Shown: positions 53,474-62,568, numbered from the stretch's first letter. The stretch: DNA of 64,000 nucleotides from Calditrichia bacterium (GCA_028284905.1 JANQQU010000002.1:62001-126000), one strand, 5' to 3'. Numbers and translations: made by a program. The notes: a model not told the origin generated them from the letters alone.

Positions 53474-53476
53474 AAA

Positions 53477-54337
53477 ATGCGCTTTTGGCTGTTACTCATC
53501 CTGATCTTGTTCATCAGCAGTTGTAATCAGGATAAAATTTCAACTTTGGAAAAGATTACTCAGGAACTGGCCGAGGAAAACCAGCGCCTGAATGAAGAAG
53601 CAACCATCAAAAATGACTTTATCCGGGAATATACGAATACAGTCAATGCCGTTTATGAAAACCTGGAGAAGATACGAAAACGGGAAGGCTTTATCGCCAA
53701 ACTTTCCAAAGATGTCGAGAAGCAGCGAAAAACAACCGTAAAAACCCTGATGCTCAGCGACATTAACAGCATCGATGGTTACATTAAACAAAGCAAAAAA
53801 CGCATCCGACAATTAAAGGTAAAGCTCTCTGCCGCCGAAGTTGAAACAGAGACACTTACAGAAATGATTGACCATTTGAGTGATACCATTGATGCGAAAG
53901 AAGCAGAGGTATTACTCCTGAAAGAAGAAATGACCGTTTTAAACGAGCGCGTTTCCGAAGCGGAAAAAGATATAAAATTGAAAAATGAGGTGATCATTCA
54001 GCAGGCAGAAACACTTAACACTGCCTACTACATTATCGACTCAGAAAAATCATTGAAAGAGAAAGGGATCATCATTGACAAGGGAGGGTTTCTGGGTCTT
54101 CGCAAAACCCGTCAATTAGCAGATGATTTTGAAACCGCTCATTTTCATGTAACGAATATTTCCGTCACCGAGCGAATTCCCCTTTCGACCAACATTGAGC
54201 AAATCCAAATAATCTCTCCTCATGATCCTGCTTCCTACCAGCTGGTAGACCAGGATGAAGACATGGGGGCACTGGAGATATTGAACCCTGCGGAGTTTTG
54301 GAAAATGCGATACCTGGTTATCGTAGAAAAAAGTTAA
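53477..54337 (+). CDS. Coiled-coil lipoprotein
   Basis: 286 residues. Lipoprotein signal MRFWLLLILILFISS-C16. Residues ~20-180 are one long predicted coiled coil (TLEKITQELAEENQRLNEEA, LKVKLSAAEVETETLTEMID). The C-terminal domain (~185-286: LNTAYYIIDSEKSLKEKGII, GGFLGLRKTRQL, FEILNPAEFW-like ALEILNPAEFWKMRYLVIV) resembles a family common in Bacteroidota lipoproteins, some labelled Cbp1-like adhesins; I hold that name loosely. It probably reaches across the periplasm. Downstream member of the two-gene operon; a terminator follows. Confidence 0.85.
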   Translation: MRFWLLLILILFISSCNQDKISTLEKITQELAEENQRLNEEATIKNDFIREYTNTVNAVYENLEKIRKREGFIAKLSKDVEKQRKTTVKTLMLSDINSIDGYIKQSKKRIRQLKVKLSAAEVETETLTEMIDHLSDTIDAKEAEVLLLKEEMTVLNERVSEAEKDIKLKNEVIIQQAETLNTAYYIIDSEKSLKEKGIIIDKGGFLGLRKTRQLADDFETAHFHVTNISVTERIPLSTNIEQIQIISPHDPASYQLVDQDEDMGALEILNPAEFWKMRYLVIVEKS

Positions 54338-54413
54338 TTGAAATAATGTGGCAGCAGCAAACAAAGTGAGCATCTCGGACTGTTACCGGATTATTTTGAT
54401 TTCAGGGAAAAAA

Positions 54414-54442
54414 AGGCAGCATCGCAAGGTGCTGTCTTTTTT
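54414..54442 (+). terminator. Rho-independent terminator
   Basis: AGGCAGCA (54414-54421) pairs with TGCTGTCT (54430-54437, one G-U pair) and runs into TTTTTT. It ends the lipoprotein operon. Confidence 0.85.
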
Positions 54443-54546
54443 ATTTAACTCATTTCCTGCCAGAGATTGGCGTCCCGGGCTATTTTATGACGCTCTGGCG
54501 GGCTGGGATTAAGCAATTTTTTACTGCTATCTGTATTTCCCTTTCA

Positions 54547-54577
54547 GCCTACTACCTACCGCCTATTGCCTACTGCC
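54547..54577. repeat. GCCTACT heptamer array
   Basis: Four heptamers in a row (GCCTACT, ACCTACC, GCCTATT, GCCTACT) plus GCC. Unlike the other arrays here it has no inverted arm nearby. It lies in the 335-base gap before the MacB-like permease, where I see no gene. Confidence 0.7.
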
Positions 54578-54672
54578 GCCATATTTTTTGAATCATTCCT
54601 CCCTTTTCTCTCGTCTAAAAATTTTTGCAACTATTTCCCCCTAAAATGCATTCCTGAGTCGGAGGACTTTAT

Positions 54673-57105
54673 ATGCTTAGAAACTATATCAAAATCGCTT
54701 TCAGAAGCTTATTCAAACAAAAATTGTATTCGTTTATCAATGTCTTTGGCCTGGCACTGGGCATTGCCTGCTGTTTGTTAATAATGCTCTTTGTGCGGGA
54801 CGAATGGCAGTATGACCGTTTCCATGAAAAATCCGAGCGCATCTACCGGGCGGCTGTTGAGGAAATTTATGGTGAGGATGAACAATTTTTCAACACCGTT
54901 ACGCCAATTGTACTGGCACAGACGCTTCAGGAGAATTTCCCGGAGATTTCCAAATCAGTCCGAATTGGCGTAATGAACAGCTTGGTAAAGCAGGGGGAAG
55001 ATGCTTTTACCGAACGGATTCATATCGTCGATGCGGATTTCCATGAGATGTTTGATTTTCCGATAATACAGGGGAATCTCGGATCGGATCCGTCATCGGT
55101 GCTGCTTACCCCGGCAATTGCCGAAAAATATTTCGGCGAACGTAATCCTGTTGGACAATCACTTGCCATCCGTATTGGCAACGATTTTCAGGATTTTATC
55201 GTCAGTGGCATCATTTCCGCCCCACCGACCTATTCCAGCATTCAGCACGAAATGATTATCCCCTTTGCGGTGAATAGCAAAAATATTTGGAGCGATCGGG
55301 CGCTGCGCAGCTACTTTAATGTAGCAGTGGAAACCTACCTGCTTTTTCCGGAGAATTATGATATCGCCAGCATCACACCGAAAATTGAACCAATGATGCG
55401 CCAGCAATTGGGAGAACGTTACCAGGCAAATTCCTACCAAATTCATTTTCAGCCGATGAGCGATATCCATCTGAACAATGCGTATCCGGCTGGCATTGAA
55501 GCGACCAGCGATCCTGCCTACGCATATATATTATCGATTATTGCCCTGCTGGTATTTCTCATCGCTTGTTTTAATTTTATGACCTTATCCCTTGGCCGCT
55601 CCACCGAACGCGCCCGGGAAGTTGGCATCCGAAAAACTGTCGGTGCCGCCCGCTTTCAACTAATGGGACAATTCTGGGGAGAAACTATTTTACTGAGTAG
55701 CCTGGCGATGATCATTGGCTATGGGATTGCCCGCTTACTACTGCCGCTGTTCAATGATTTATCCGGCAAGGTTTTAACCCTATCGATCGACCCCACCGTA
55801 TTATTGGCAATGTTTCTGCTGATTATTCTCGTTGGTATGATTGCCGGTAGTTATCCCGCCATGGTTTTATCGGCTTTTCGTCCGGTAGAAGTTTTACGCG
55901 GGCAGGTTAGCACCGGCAGCTCCCAAAAACAAAGCTGGTTTTCCGCAGCAAGCGTGCAAAAAGGGGTGGTTATTTTCCAGTTCGCCCTTTCGGTATTGTT
56001 AATTATTTGCACTTTGGGGATTTCCAGTCAGTTGAAATTTCTCCAGCAAAAAAATCTTGGCTTCGAAAAGGAGCAAGTTGTCATCATACCCACCAATCTC
56101 CCCCGGGATGAAGGCCATCCCCTAATCGAACTTTTCCGCAATGAAATTTCCGGACATAGTGCGATCAGCGGTATTGCCTCATCGGTATTTGCACTGGGTG
56201 AAGGCTGGATGACCATTGGCTATGATGCGGATGACGGGAGCTATCGCGGTTTTCAAATGAACCAGGTTTCCCCGGAATTTTTAGAAGTAATGAATATGGA
56301 GATGGCCGCCGGGCGATTTTTCTCCCGGGATATCTCTTCCGATGCCCAATCGGCGATCGTCATTAACGAGGCCCTGGCGAAAGCATATGGTTGGGACGAT
56401 CCGATTGGGAAACAATTGCCGGGCAAGTTTGAGACACACGAAGTTATCGGCGTGGTGAAGGACTTCAATTTTCAATCATTACACAGCCGGGTCAATCCGT
56501 TGGTGCTGGTATTGCAGCCACGGATCATCATGGCCGGCGCGTCGGATGTCGGCATCATGGTTAGCCCCAATCCGAAAATGGCCCTGCGTATTAAACCCGG
56601 GGACTTTTCCGAAACTCTCGACTTACTGAAATCCACCTGGGCGAAAGTTGCCCCCAATCTTGATTTCGACTTTTACTTTCTCGATGAAACCCTTAATCGC
56701 CAGTATCGACAGGAAATGCGTTTGGGCAGTATCGTCACCTCTGCAGCGATGTTTGCTATCCTGATCGCCTGTCTCGGTTTGTTCGGCCTGGCAACACTCT
56801 CAGCAGTACGACGCACCAAAGAAATCGGGGTGCGGAAAGTGCTTGGTGCGTCGGTTAGTGGTATCGCCCGAATGCTCATTGCCGATTTTCTTAAGTTGAT
56901 TGTCGCAGCAGTGGTGTTGGCGATTCCTGCCGCTTATTTCGTTATCGACCAATGGTTGCAGAGTTTCGCTTACCGGGTCGATATCGGCAGCAGCATCTTC
57001 ATTCTCGCAGCGCTGATATCGTTGCTTATCGCCATCTTCACCGTTGGTTTCCAGGCAGTTAAAGCCGCCTTAATGGACCCGGTGAAGTCTTTACGATACG
57101 AATAA
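54673..57105 (+). CDS. MacB/FtsX-type ABC transporter permease
   Basis: 810 residues. Two FtsX-like halves: an N-terminal helix (SFINVFGLALGIACCLLIMLFV), a periplasmic MacB_PCD domain, and a three-helix FtsX core after ~285 (STERAREVGIRKTVGAARFQLMG). A second periplasmic domain is followed by a second core near ~690-800 (RRTKEIGVRKVLGASVSGIARM). This duplicated layout is the one common in Bacteroidota. GGAGG lies before the ATG. No ATPase gene is next to it, so it must use one encoded elsewhere. Likely extrudes or senses peptides or lipids; substrate unknown. Confidence 0.96.
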   Translation: MLRNYIKIAFRSLFKQKLYSFINVFGLALGIACCLLIMLFVRDEWQYDRFHEKSERIYRAAVEEIYGEDEQFFNTVTPIVLAQTLQENFPEISKSVRIGVMNSLVKQGEDAFTERIHIVDADFHEMFDFPIIQGNLGSDPSSVLLTPAIAEKYFGERNPVGQSLAIRIGNDFQDFIVSGIISAPPTYSSIQHEMIIPFAVNSKNIWSDRALRSYFNVAVETYLLFPENYDIASITPKIEPMMRQQLGERYQANSYQIHFQPMSDIHLNNAYPAGIEATSDPAYAYILSIIALLVFLIACFNFMTLSLGRSTERAREVGIRKTVGAARFQLMGQFWGETILLSSLAMIIGYGIARLLLPLFNDLSGKVLTLSIDPTVLLAMFLLIILVGMIAGSYPAMVLSAFRPVEVLRGQVSTGSSQKQSWFSAASVQKGVVIFQFALSVLLIICTLGISSQLKFLQQKNLGFEKEQVVIIPTNLPRDEGHPLIELFRNEISGHSAISGIASSVFALGEGWMTIGYDADDGSYRGFQMNQVSPEFLEVMNMEMAAGRFFSRDISSDAQSAIVINEALAKAYGWDDPIGKQLPGKFETHEVIGVVKDFNFQSLHSRVNPLVLVLQPRIIMAGASDVGIMVSPNPKMALRIKPGDFSETLDLLKSTWAKVAPNLDFDFYFLDETLNRQYRQEMRLGSIVTSAAMFAILIACLGLFGLATLSAVRRTKEIGVRKVLGASVSGIARMLIADFLKLIVAAVVLAIPAAYFVIDQWLQSFAYRVDIGSSIFILAALISLLIAIFTVGFQAVKAALMDPVKSLRYE

Positions 57106-57113
57106 ATTGTCCC

Positions 57114-57403
57114 AAATGCGGAATTTCGAATGCGGAATTCCGAATGCCACATTCCGAATCAATCGTGTGCGAAAGATTTTGCAGCTGCTTAAAATCCTCC
57201 GTTTCGAGAATTGGAAATTGGATTTTGTGAATTATTTGAGATTTATAGTTTGTCATTTGGAATTTATTGTCGAATAGTTATAGAAAATGCCAAATAACAA
57301 GCAACAAATGACAGACAAATAACAATAGTCAAATACGAAATTCCAAACTTTCGCATACAATTGATTCCGAATTCCGAATTCCACATTCCGAATTCCGCAT
57401 TTT
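57114..57403. repeat. 290-bp nested inverted repeat with ATTCCGA heptamers
   Basis: The left end carries heptamers (ATTTCGA, ATGCGGA, ATTCCGA, ATGCCAC, ATTCCGA) and the right end (57360-57403) their inverted copies. Inside, AATCAATCGTGTGCGAAAG pairs with CTTTCGCATACAATTGATT, and TTTGTCATTTG with CAAATGACAGACAAA, so the whole unit is one imperfect palindrome. It fills the space between the permease stop and the blaI promoter. A degenerate BlaI-type site (GTGCGAAAGATTTTGCAG, 57167-57184) lies in its left arm. Confidence 0.85.
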
Positions 57404-57445
57404 ATCTGTTCCTGCCGAAGGGTGAATTTTCTCCAAACCAAACAG

Positions 57446-57463
57446 GTGCGAAAAATTTCGCAT
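57446..57463. promoter_or_regulatory. BlaI-type operator O1
   Basis: GTGCGAAAAATTTCGCAT, a dyad of TGCGAAA half-sites, 7 bases upstream of the -35 box of the blaI promoter. It is almost identical to O2 and O3. Confidence 0.8.
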
Positions 57464-57469
57464 TTCTTC

Positions 57470-57498
57470 TTGACAATCCCCTTTTCAGCTTCTATTTT
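57470..57498 (+). promoter_or_regulatory. Promoter of the blaI-M56 operon
   Basis: TTGACA (57470-57475), a 17-base spacer and TATTTT (57493-57498). The predicted start of transcription (~57505) falls inside operator O2, and the ATG is at 57552. A repressor bound to O2 would block the start site. Confidence 0.85.
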
Positions 57499-57502
57499 AA
57501 AG

Positions 57503-57520
57503 GTGCGAAAAATTTCGCAC
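57503..57520. promoter_or_regulatory. BlaI-type operator O2
   Basis: GTGCGAAAAATTTCGCAC, extending to a 22-base dyad AGG...CCT (57501-57522) with one central mismatch. It overlaps the predicted transcription start of the operon, which is the expected position for autorepression. Confidence 0.85.
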
Positions 57521-57551
57521 CTTTAATCATTATTGCTAAACGGAGCTTACA

Positions 57552-57944
57552 ATGCCGAAATCCTCGGATATATATCTCAGTCGCCGGGAACGCCAGGTAA
57601 TGGACATTATCTATCGTCTTGGCGAAGCCAGTGTATCGGATGTGCTCGATCATCTCCCCGATCCCCCCGGTTATAATTCCATCCGCGCCATCCTGAAAAT
57701 TCTTGAAGACAAGGGACGCCTTACTCATCGCAAGGAAAGTCAGAAATTTATTTACATACCGACTGTTCAGCCGGATAAAGCAAAGCGATCCGCCATGGCC
57801 CATCTCGTCCATACCTTTTTTGAAGGATCGGCACCGCAGGCAGTATCAACCCTATTAGATATGTCCGCGGAAAACCTCAGCGATAAGGAATTGCAGGCCT
57901 TATCGGAAATGATAGAAAAAGCAAAAGCGGAGCGTAAAAAATGA
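57552..57944 (+). CDS. BlaI/MecI/CopY family repressor
   Basis: 130 residues. Winged-helix DNA-binding domain at 1-75 (LSRRERQVMDIIYRLGEASVSDVLDHL, GYNSIRAILKILEDKGRLTHRK, FIYIPT), then the C-terminal dimerisation helices (SAMAHLVHTFFEGSAPQAVSTLL, DKELQALSEMIEKAKA). In the family, cleavage between these parts by the partner M56 protease releases the operator. Two palindromic operators stand in its promoter. Its stop overlaps the M56 gene start (ATGA). CGGAG lies before the ATG. Confidence 0.96.
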   Translation: MPKSSDIYLSRRERQVMDIIYRLGEASVSDVLDHLPDPPGYNSIRAILKILEDKGRLTHRKESQKFIYIPTVQPDKAKRSAMAHLVHTFFEGSAPQAVSTLLDMSAENLSDKELQALSEMIEKAKAERKK

Positions 57945-59839
57945 GCAACTTCTGGGAAATTTTTCAGAATACCATCGGCGCCAATCCGTTTCATTGGATG
58001 GTATTAGCGCTTATCATGAAAGTTACCGTTATTCTCGGGGCAGCATTTTTCATTCATCGTTTTTTAAAACATACTGCTGCTGCTTACCGGCATTTTTTCT
58101 GGTTGCTAACCTTTGCCAGCACCCTATCGTTGCCGATATTGATGCAAACTTTGCCTTCCTGGCAAGTGCCTTTGCTGCCAACGGTCGAAGCGCCTGCTGA
58201 AACACCAATCATATCTGCTCCCCCGGCAGTTTTACAAAGCCCGGTCGTTCCTGAAAGAACAATCATTGATAACAACATGCCCTTGCTTCAACCTCAACCA
58301 GCAACCGAAACCAAGGCTGTTGCTTCCCCGTTTCCCTGGCAGACGCTGTTTGTTATCGGAGGCAGTATATGGCTAATTGGTGCGGTGCTGATGCTTCTGA
58401 AAGGCCTCCTGGAAACCGGCGGTATTTGGTTTTTATTTCATCGTGCCTCATCCCCGGCCAATCCCGCCTGGGTAGCTGCGATGAGTCGCACTGCCAATCA
58501 GCTTGGGCTGCATCAGCCACTACGCCTGAAGATCAGCGAACATACGCCGGTGCCGGTCACTTTTGGTTTTTTTTCACCGGTTATTCTTCTCCCGAAACAG
58601 GCGGTCTATTGGCCGGAGTCGCGCCGTAATGTCGTTATACTGCATGAACTGGCGCATATCAAACGAATGGATTATCTGAGCAACTTGCTCATCCAACTCA
58701 CCTGCGCTTTTTACTGGCTTCATCCGCTGGTATGGCTGGCCGCCCGCCGGGCCAATCTGGAACGGGAACTGGCCAGTGATGATTGGGTGATTCGGCTTGG
58801 CACCGCAAATTGCGATTATGCCGAACATTTACTGGAGATCGCTCGAGGTCTTGCCAATGGCAACCAACTGGGCAGCAGGGCCGTCGCCATGGCCGATACC
58901 GGCGAACTAAAATCGCGTATTCAACGAATTCTTTCTGCGAAGATACACCGGCATGGCCTGACCCGCAGCGCCACGGTGCTGGCTTTTCTACTCTGCTTAA
59001 CTTTCCTGCTGCCGCTATCGGTGTTGCAATTGCAGGAACAATCCATCGCAGCGAGCTGTCAGCTTTCCGCCGCGGAAAAAATGCCTTCAACCGACCGGCA
59101 GTTAATGCTTGCCAATCTCCGTAGCGATCAACCGGATATTCAAAAGCAGGCCGCCTGGCAATTGGGCACTAAAGAGGATGTTGATGCGGTACCGATGCTT
59201 ATAGAGGCATTGTCGGATAAAGACGCTGGCGTTCGCGCCATGGCAGCATGGGCCCTGGGAGAAATCAAATCTTCGGCAGCAATTACACCGCTAATGAACG
59301 CCCTGGCAGCTGAAGAAACCTTCGCCGCCCGCGAGATGTTTATTCGCGCTTTAGGCGAACACGAAAGCACCATTGCGATCCCGGCGCTCATTGTTCAATT
59401 AGACAATACTTCTCCGGATATTCGTTATGTCGCCGTTTGGGCGCTGGGAGAAATCAATGCCCCCGAGGCGATTGCAGCGGTTCAAAAATCGTTGACTGAT
59501 TCGGAAGCTTCGGTGCGGGAAATTGCCGTGGAAGCATTCGGGCGATTTTGCAATCCCGCCAATGTTGATGCGCTCATTGCCCGTCTGAAAGATGACGATG
59601 CCGGGGTTCGCCTGAATACCGTTCGTATGCTCGGCCGGCAAACAATGCCGCAGGCAATTGATGGGCTCATCCTTGCATTAGAAGATGCAAATGCGGCCGT
59701 GCGTAGCGCAGCGGCGCAATCCCTTGGGCAGCGGAAAAAATCAACAGCCATCCCTGCTCTGATTACTGCACTGCAGGATCCATCTCCGCAAGTGCGTGCA
59801 ATGGTTGTTTGGGCAATGGATGAGATTGAAATGAATTGA
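57941..59839 (+). CDS. BlaR1-like M56 protease with C-terminal HEAT repeats
   Basis: 632 residues. Three membrane helices in the first ~160 residues, a cytoplasmic M56 zinc protease domain with H235-E-L-A-H239 and third ligand E276 (RELASDDW), a fourth helix at ~344-364, then from ~398 to the end seven and a half HEAT repeats of about 31 residues (AGVRAMAAWALGEIKS, PDIRYVAVWALGEINA, ASVREIAVEAFGRFCN, AAVRSAAAQSLGQRKK). In BlaR1/MecR1 the segment after helix 4 is the periplasmic penicillin-binding sensor; here that domain is absent and the HEAT solenoid takes its place. Predicted role: periplasmic protein sensing, then cleavage of the BlaI-type repressor. HEAT repeats bind proteins, so the ligand is probably not a beta-lactam. 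Confidence 0.93.
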   Translation: MSNFWEIFQNTIGANPFHWMVLALIMKVTVILGAAFFIHRFLKHTAAAYRHFFWLLTFASTLSLPILMQTLPSWQVPLLPTVEAPAETPIISAPPAVLQSPVVPERTIIDNNMPLLQPQPATETKAVASPFPWQTLFVIGGSIWLIGAVLMLLKGLLETGGIWFLFHRASSPANPAWVAAMSRTANQLGLHQPLRLKISEHTPVPVTFGFFSPVILLPKQAVYWPESRRNVVILHELAHIKRMDYLSNLLIQLTCAFYWLHPLVWLAARRANLERELASDDWVIRLGTANCDYAEHLLEIARGLANGNQLGSRAVAMADTGELKSRIQRILSAKIHRHGLTRSATVLAFLLCLTFLLPLSVLQLQEQSIAASCQLSAAEKMPSTDRQLMLANLRSDQPDIQKQAAWQLGTKEDVDAVPMLIEALSDKDAGVRAMAAWALGEIKSSAAITPLMNALAAEETFAAREMFIRALGEHESTIAIPALIVQLDNTSPDIRYVAVWALGEINAPEAIAAVQKSLTDSEASVREIAVEAFGRFCNPANVDALIARLKDDDAGVRLNTVRMLGRQTMPQAIDGLILALEDANAAVRSAAAQSLGQRKKSTAIPALITALQDPSPQVRAMVVWAMDEIEMN

Positions 59840-59880
59840 ATGAAGTTTATTTGAGTTTTTAACATTTATTCGGCAGACAA

Positions 59881-60050
59881 ATATGCCGCCCTACAGGGCT
59901 GAATCGATTATTGATTTCATTTTAGCTATAAATATTTTGTTCCTACGGGACTTTAACAACCATTTCGAATGAACAGAATGCTCCGTAGGAGCACAATATT
60001 TATAGCCTGTTTATTTTGGGAAATTCCTAAGCCCTGTAGGGGCGACATAT
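59881..60050. repeat. 170-bp nested palindromic (REP/MITE-like) element
   Basis: Outer arms: ATATGCCGCCCTACAGGGCT (59881-59900) against AGCCCTGTAGGGGCGACATAT, of which 60030-60049 form the pair. Inner arms: 59925-59950 (GCTATAAATATTTTGTTCCT...) against 59981-60006 (...GGAGCACAATATTTATAGC). The unit folds into a long hairpin. Sequences with CCTGTAGGGGCGA and ATTTATAGC ends recur in FCB-group genomes in my experience; no transposase is adjacent. Confidence 0.8.
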
Positions 60051-60102
60051 TAATATCTAATTCAAACAGCGCATAAAAATTGCGCTATTTTTTGACAGAC
60101 AG

Positions 60103-60120
60103 GTGCGAATTTTTTCGCAT
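60103..60120. promoter_or_regulatory. BlaI-type operator O3 in front of the DUF5916 gene
   Basis: GTGCGAATTTTTTCGCAT: same half-sites and spacing as O1 and O2. TTGACA lies 5 bases upstream (60092-60097) and TATAAA just downstream (60122-60127), but their 24-base separation is too long for one promoter. The site is 153 bases before the ATG at 60273. It places the outer-membrane protein under the same repressor. Confidence 0.78.
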
Positions 60121-60272
60121 CTATAAAACAAACATTTCGACAGCCTTTCGGATAATGATCCCATTTAGTGAATGGTTAAAAAATCGCCACCATTCGCACA
60201 GGATTCCTATGCCTTTTCAGAATCCTGGATTAGGTCTTAAAAAATGTTCAAACGCATTTACAAGGAGCAAAC

Positions 60273-62522
60273 ATGAAACAAAATCACCTTAAATCCAGAA
60301 AAACAGCAGCAAATAGCTATAGTGGCGCAACATCTTTTCTTTTCTATCTAGTGCTGATGCTGATCATCGGGACAACGCTTTCTGCCCGGGACATCATATC
60401 TCTAAAGCGAATATCATCACCGATCATTCTCGACGGCAACATCAGCGAAACTGCCTGGGAGCAGCTCACACCACTGCCCCTGATAATGTATCAGCCTACC
60501 TACGGCGGTACCCCCAGCGAAGAGAGTGAGATCCGCGTCGGTTACGATACTCACTATCTCTATTTCTCCGGGAAATTTTATGATCATGATCCGGAAAATA
60601 TCCGCGTCAACTCCCTTTACCGCGATCGTAACAGTGGCGATGATACTTTTGACATCCTCATCGATACCTTCAATGACCACGAAAACGCACTGTGGTTCTG
60701 GACCAATCCCGCCGGAGTCCGCGGGGACATTGCCCTTTCCGATGACGGTGGCAGCAGAAACAGCAATTGGAACACCCACTGGGAAGTTGCTTCCCGACAA
60801 AATGAGCAGGGCTGGTTCACGGAAATCCGCATTCCCTTTTCCAGTCTGGGATTTCAGGAAGTCGCGGAAAAGATCGTGATGGGTCTTACCGTTCGCCGCC
60901 ACATTGGCCGGAACAACGAACAGTTGATTTTCCCTGCCATTCCCGCCAATTGGTTTTTTACCGCGCCGTCTCAATCACAACGCGTATCTCTGGAAAATAT
61001 TCAGGCCACAACCCCGGTTTACGTGACACCCTATGCCCTCGGTGGTGTGGGGCAAACTGCAGTCGAAAAATCTGCCGGCAACTTCGGCCTGAAAGATGAT
61101 TTTGCCCGCGAGGCCGGGTTAGATTTGAAATACAACGTCACCCCTAATCTCACTCTCGATATGACACTCAACACCGATTTTGCCCAGGTTGAGGCCGATA
61201 ATCAACAGGTGAATCTGACCCGCTTCTCATTGTTCTTTCCGGAAAAGCGACAGTTTTTTCAGGAACGGGCAAGCATCTTCTCCTTTCATACTGTTAGCTG
61301 GGGGAGCGATCGCTTATTTCACAGCCGGCGCATTGGCCTGGAAAATGGACGGGCGGTACGGATACTCGGTGGTGCGAGGATGGTTGGCCGGGTCGGCGCC
61401 TGGGATTTAGGAATGATCAACATGCAGACTGAAAAGACCGGTGGCTTACCATCAGAAAATTTCGGCGTATTGCGTTTGCGCCGCCAGGTGTTTAATCCGT
61501 ATTCCTATGCAGGGATCATGACCACCAGCCGCATTGGCGACGATGGTTCTTATAATGTCAATTATGGCCTGGATGGTAATTTTCGCCTGAACAAAAATCA
61601 TTATCTCACCCTCAGATGGGCGCAAACTTTTGATGATGGCAACTCCCTGAGCAGCGCCAAAGATGTTTTCGATGCCGCCGCTTTTCGTATGCTTTTCTAT
61701 CGGCGGGGGCGTCATGGACTCGCTTACTGGCTATCCTATGCCCGCAGCGGTCCGGATTATCTCCCGGAACTCGGCTTTACCACTCGCAAGAATTTCACGG
61801 AGTTTTTCTGGTGGATCAATTACGCCTTCCTGATGGACGAAAACTCTCGTTTCCGGCAAATCGACCCGGTGCAGTTCTTCGGTTTCGCAGCATTACGAAA
61901 TGAAGACAACTCGGTGGAATCCGCACAGTTTGAGTATGATACCGATTTCACCTTTAAATCCGGAGCAAGTATCTGGGCGGATGTGGAATTGTATTATGAA
62001 GATTTACGGGATTCACTTTTTTTTACGGCCAACTCTATAGTACCTACCGGCAGCTACACCTATTTCAACGCGGAAGGTGGTTATAACATGTCATCCGGAA
62101 AGCTTTTGAGGGCCAGCGTTAATGGCGGTATCGGCGCTTTTTACGATGGAGAAAGATATCGGATCGGATTTTCTCCGACCTGGAACGCTTCCCGACATCT
62201 TGATATCAGCGGGCAATATCAGGCAAATCTTATCCGCATGCCACGAGATGGCCAGAATTTTTCCGCGCACATTGTTCGCTTGCGAGTTGATAGCGCGATT
62301 AATACCCATGCCGCCATCAATGCTTTTATTCAGTATAACAGCCTGGCGAATCTGCTGGTGCCGAATGTACGCTTTCGCTATAATTTCAAGGAAGGCAGCG
62401 ATCTCTGGATCGTTTATGATGAAGCGTTTAATACGGATCGGCGCCGGGAAGATGATCTGCTACTACCGCGCACTTTGAATCGAACTATTTTGTTGAAGTA
62501 TACCTATACTTTTCAGATGTAG
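60273..62522 (+). CDS. CBM9-like/DUF5916 outer-membrane protein
   Basis: 749 residues. A signal segment (~20-38, SFLFYLVLMLIIGTTLSA) precedes an N-terminal CBM9-like beta-sandwich (ISSPIILDGNISETAWEQLTPLP, RVGYDTHYLYFSGKFYD, GDDTFDILIDTFNDHENALWFW cut here at its ends). From ~240 the DUF5916 part (FPEKRQFFQERASIFSF, then many alternating beta strands ending KYTYTFQM) looks like an outer-membrane barrel. It is probably an envelope protein with a carbohydrate- or peptidoglycan-like ligand. AAGGAG lies before the ATG. Regulated, it appears, by the operator at 60103-60120. Confidence 0.9.
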   Translation: MKQNHLKSRKTAANSYSGATSFLFYLVLMLIIGTTLSARDIISLKRISSPIILDGNISETAWEQLTPLPLIMYQPTYGGTPSEESEIRVGYDTHYLYFSGKFYDHDPENIRVNSLYRDRNSGDDTFDILIDTFNDHENALWFWTNPAGVRGDIALSDDGGSRNSNWNTHWEVASRQNEQGWFTEIRIPFSSLGFQEVAEKIVMGLTVRRHIGRNNEQLIFPAIPANWFFTAPSQSQRVSLENIQATTPVYVTPYALGGVGQTAVEKSAGNFGLKDDFAREAGLDLKYNVTPNLTLDMTLNTDFAQVEADNQQVNLTRFSLFFPEKRQFFQERASIFSFHTVSWGSDRLFHSRRIGLENGRAVRILGGARMVGRVGAWDLGMINMQTEKTGGLPSENFGVLRLRRQVFNPYSYAGIMTTSRIGDDGSYNVNYGLDGNFRLNKNHYLTLRWAQTFDDGNSLSSAKDVFDAAAFRMLFYRRGRHGLAYWLSYARSGPDYLPELGFTTRKNFTEFFWWINYAFLMDENSRFRQIDPVQFFGFAALRNEDNSVESAQFEYDTDFTFKSGASIWADVELYYEDLRDSLFFTANSIVPTGSYTYFNAEGGYNMSSGKLLRASVNGGIGAFYDGERYRIGFSPTWNASRHLDISGQYQANLIRMPRDGQNFSAHIVRLRVDSAINTHAAINAFIQYNSLANLLVPNVRFRYNFKEGSDLWIVYDEAFNTDRRREDDLLLPRTLNRTILLKYTYTFQM

Positions 62523-62568
62523 ATTTTACAAAGCGAATTGAAATTCATCCATCTTTCTGGAATTCACT

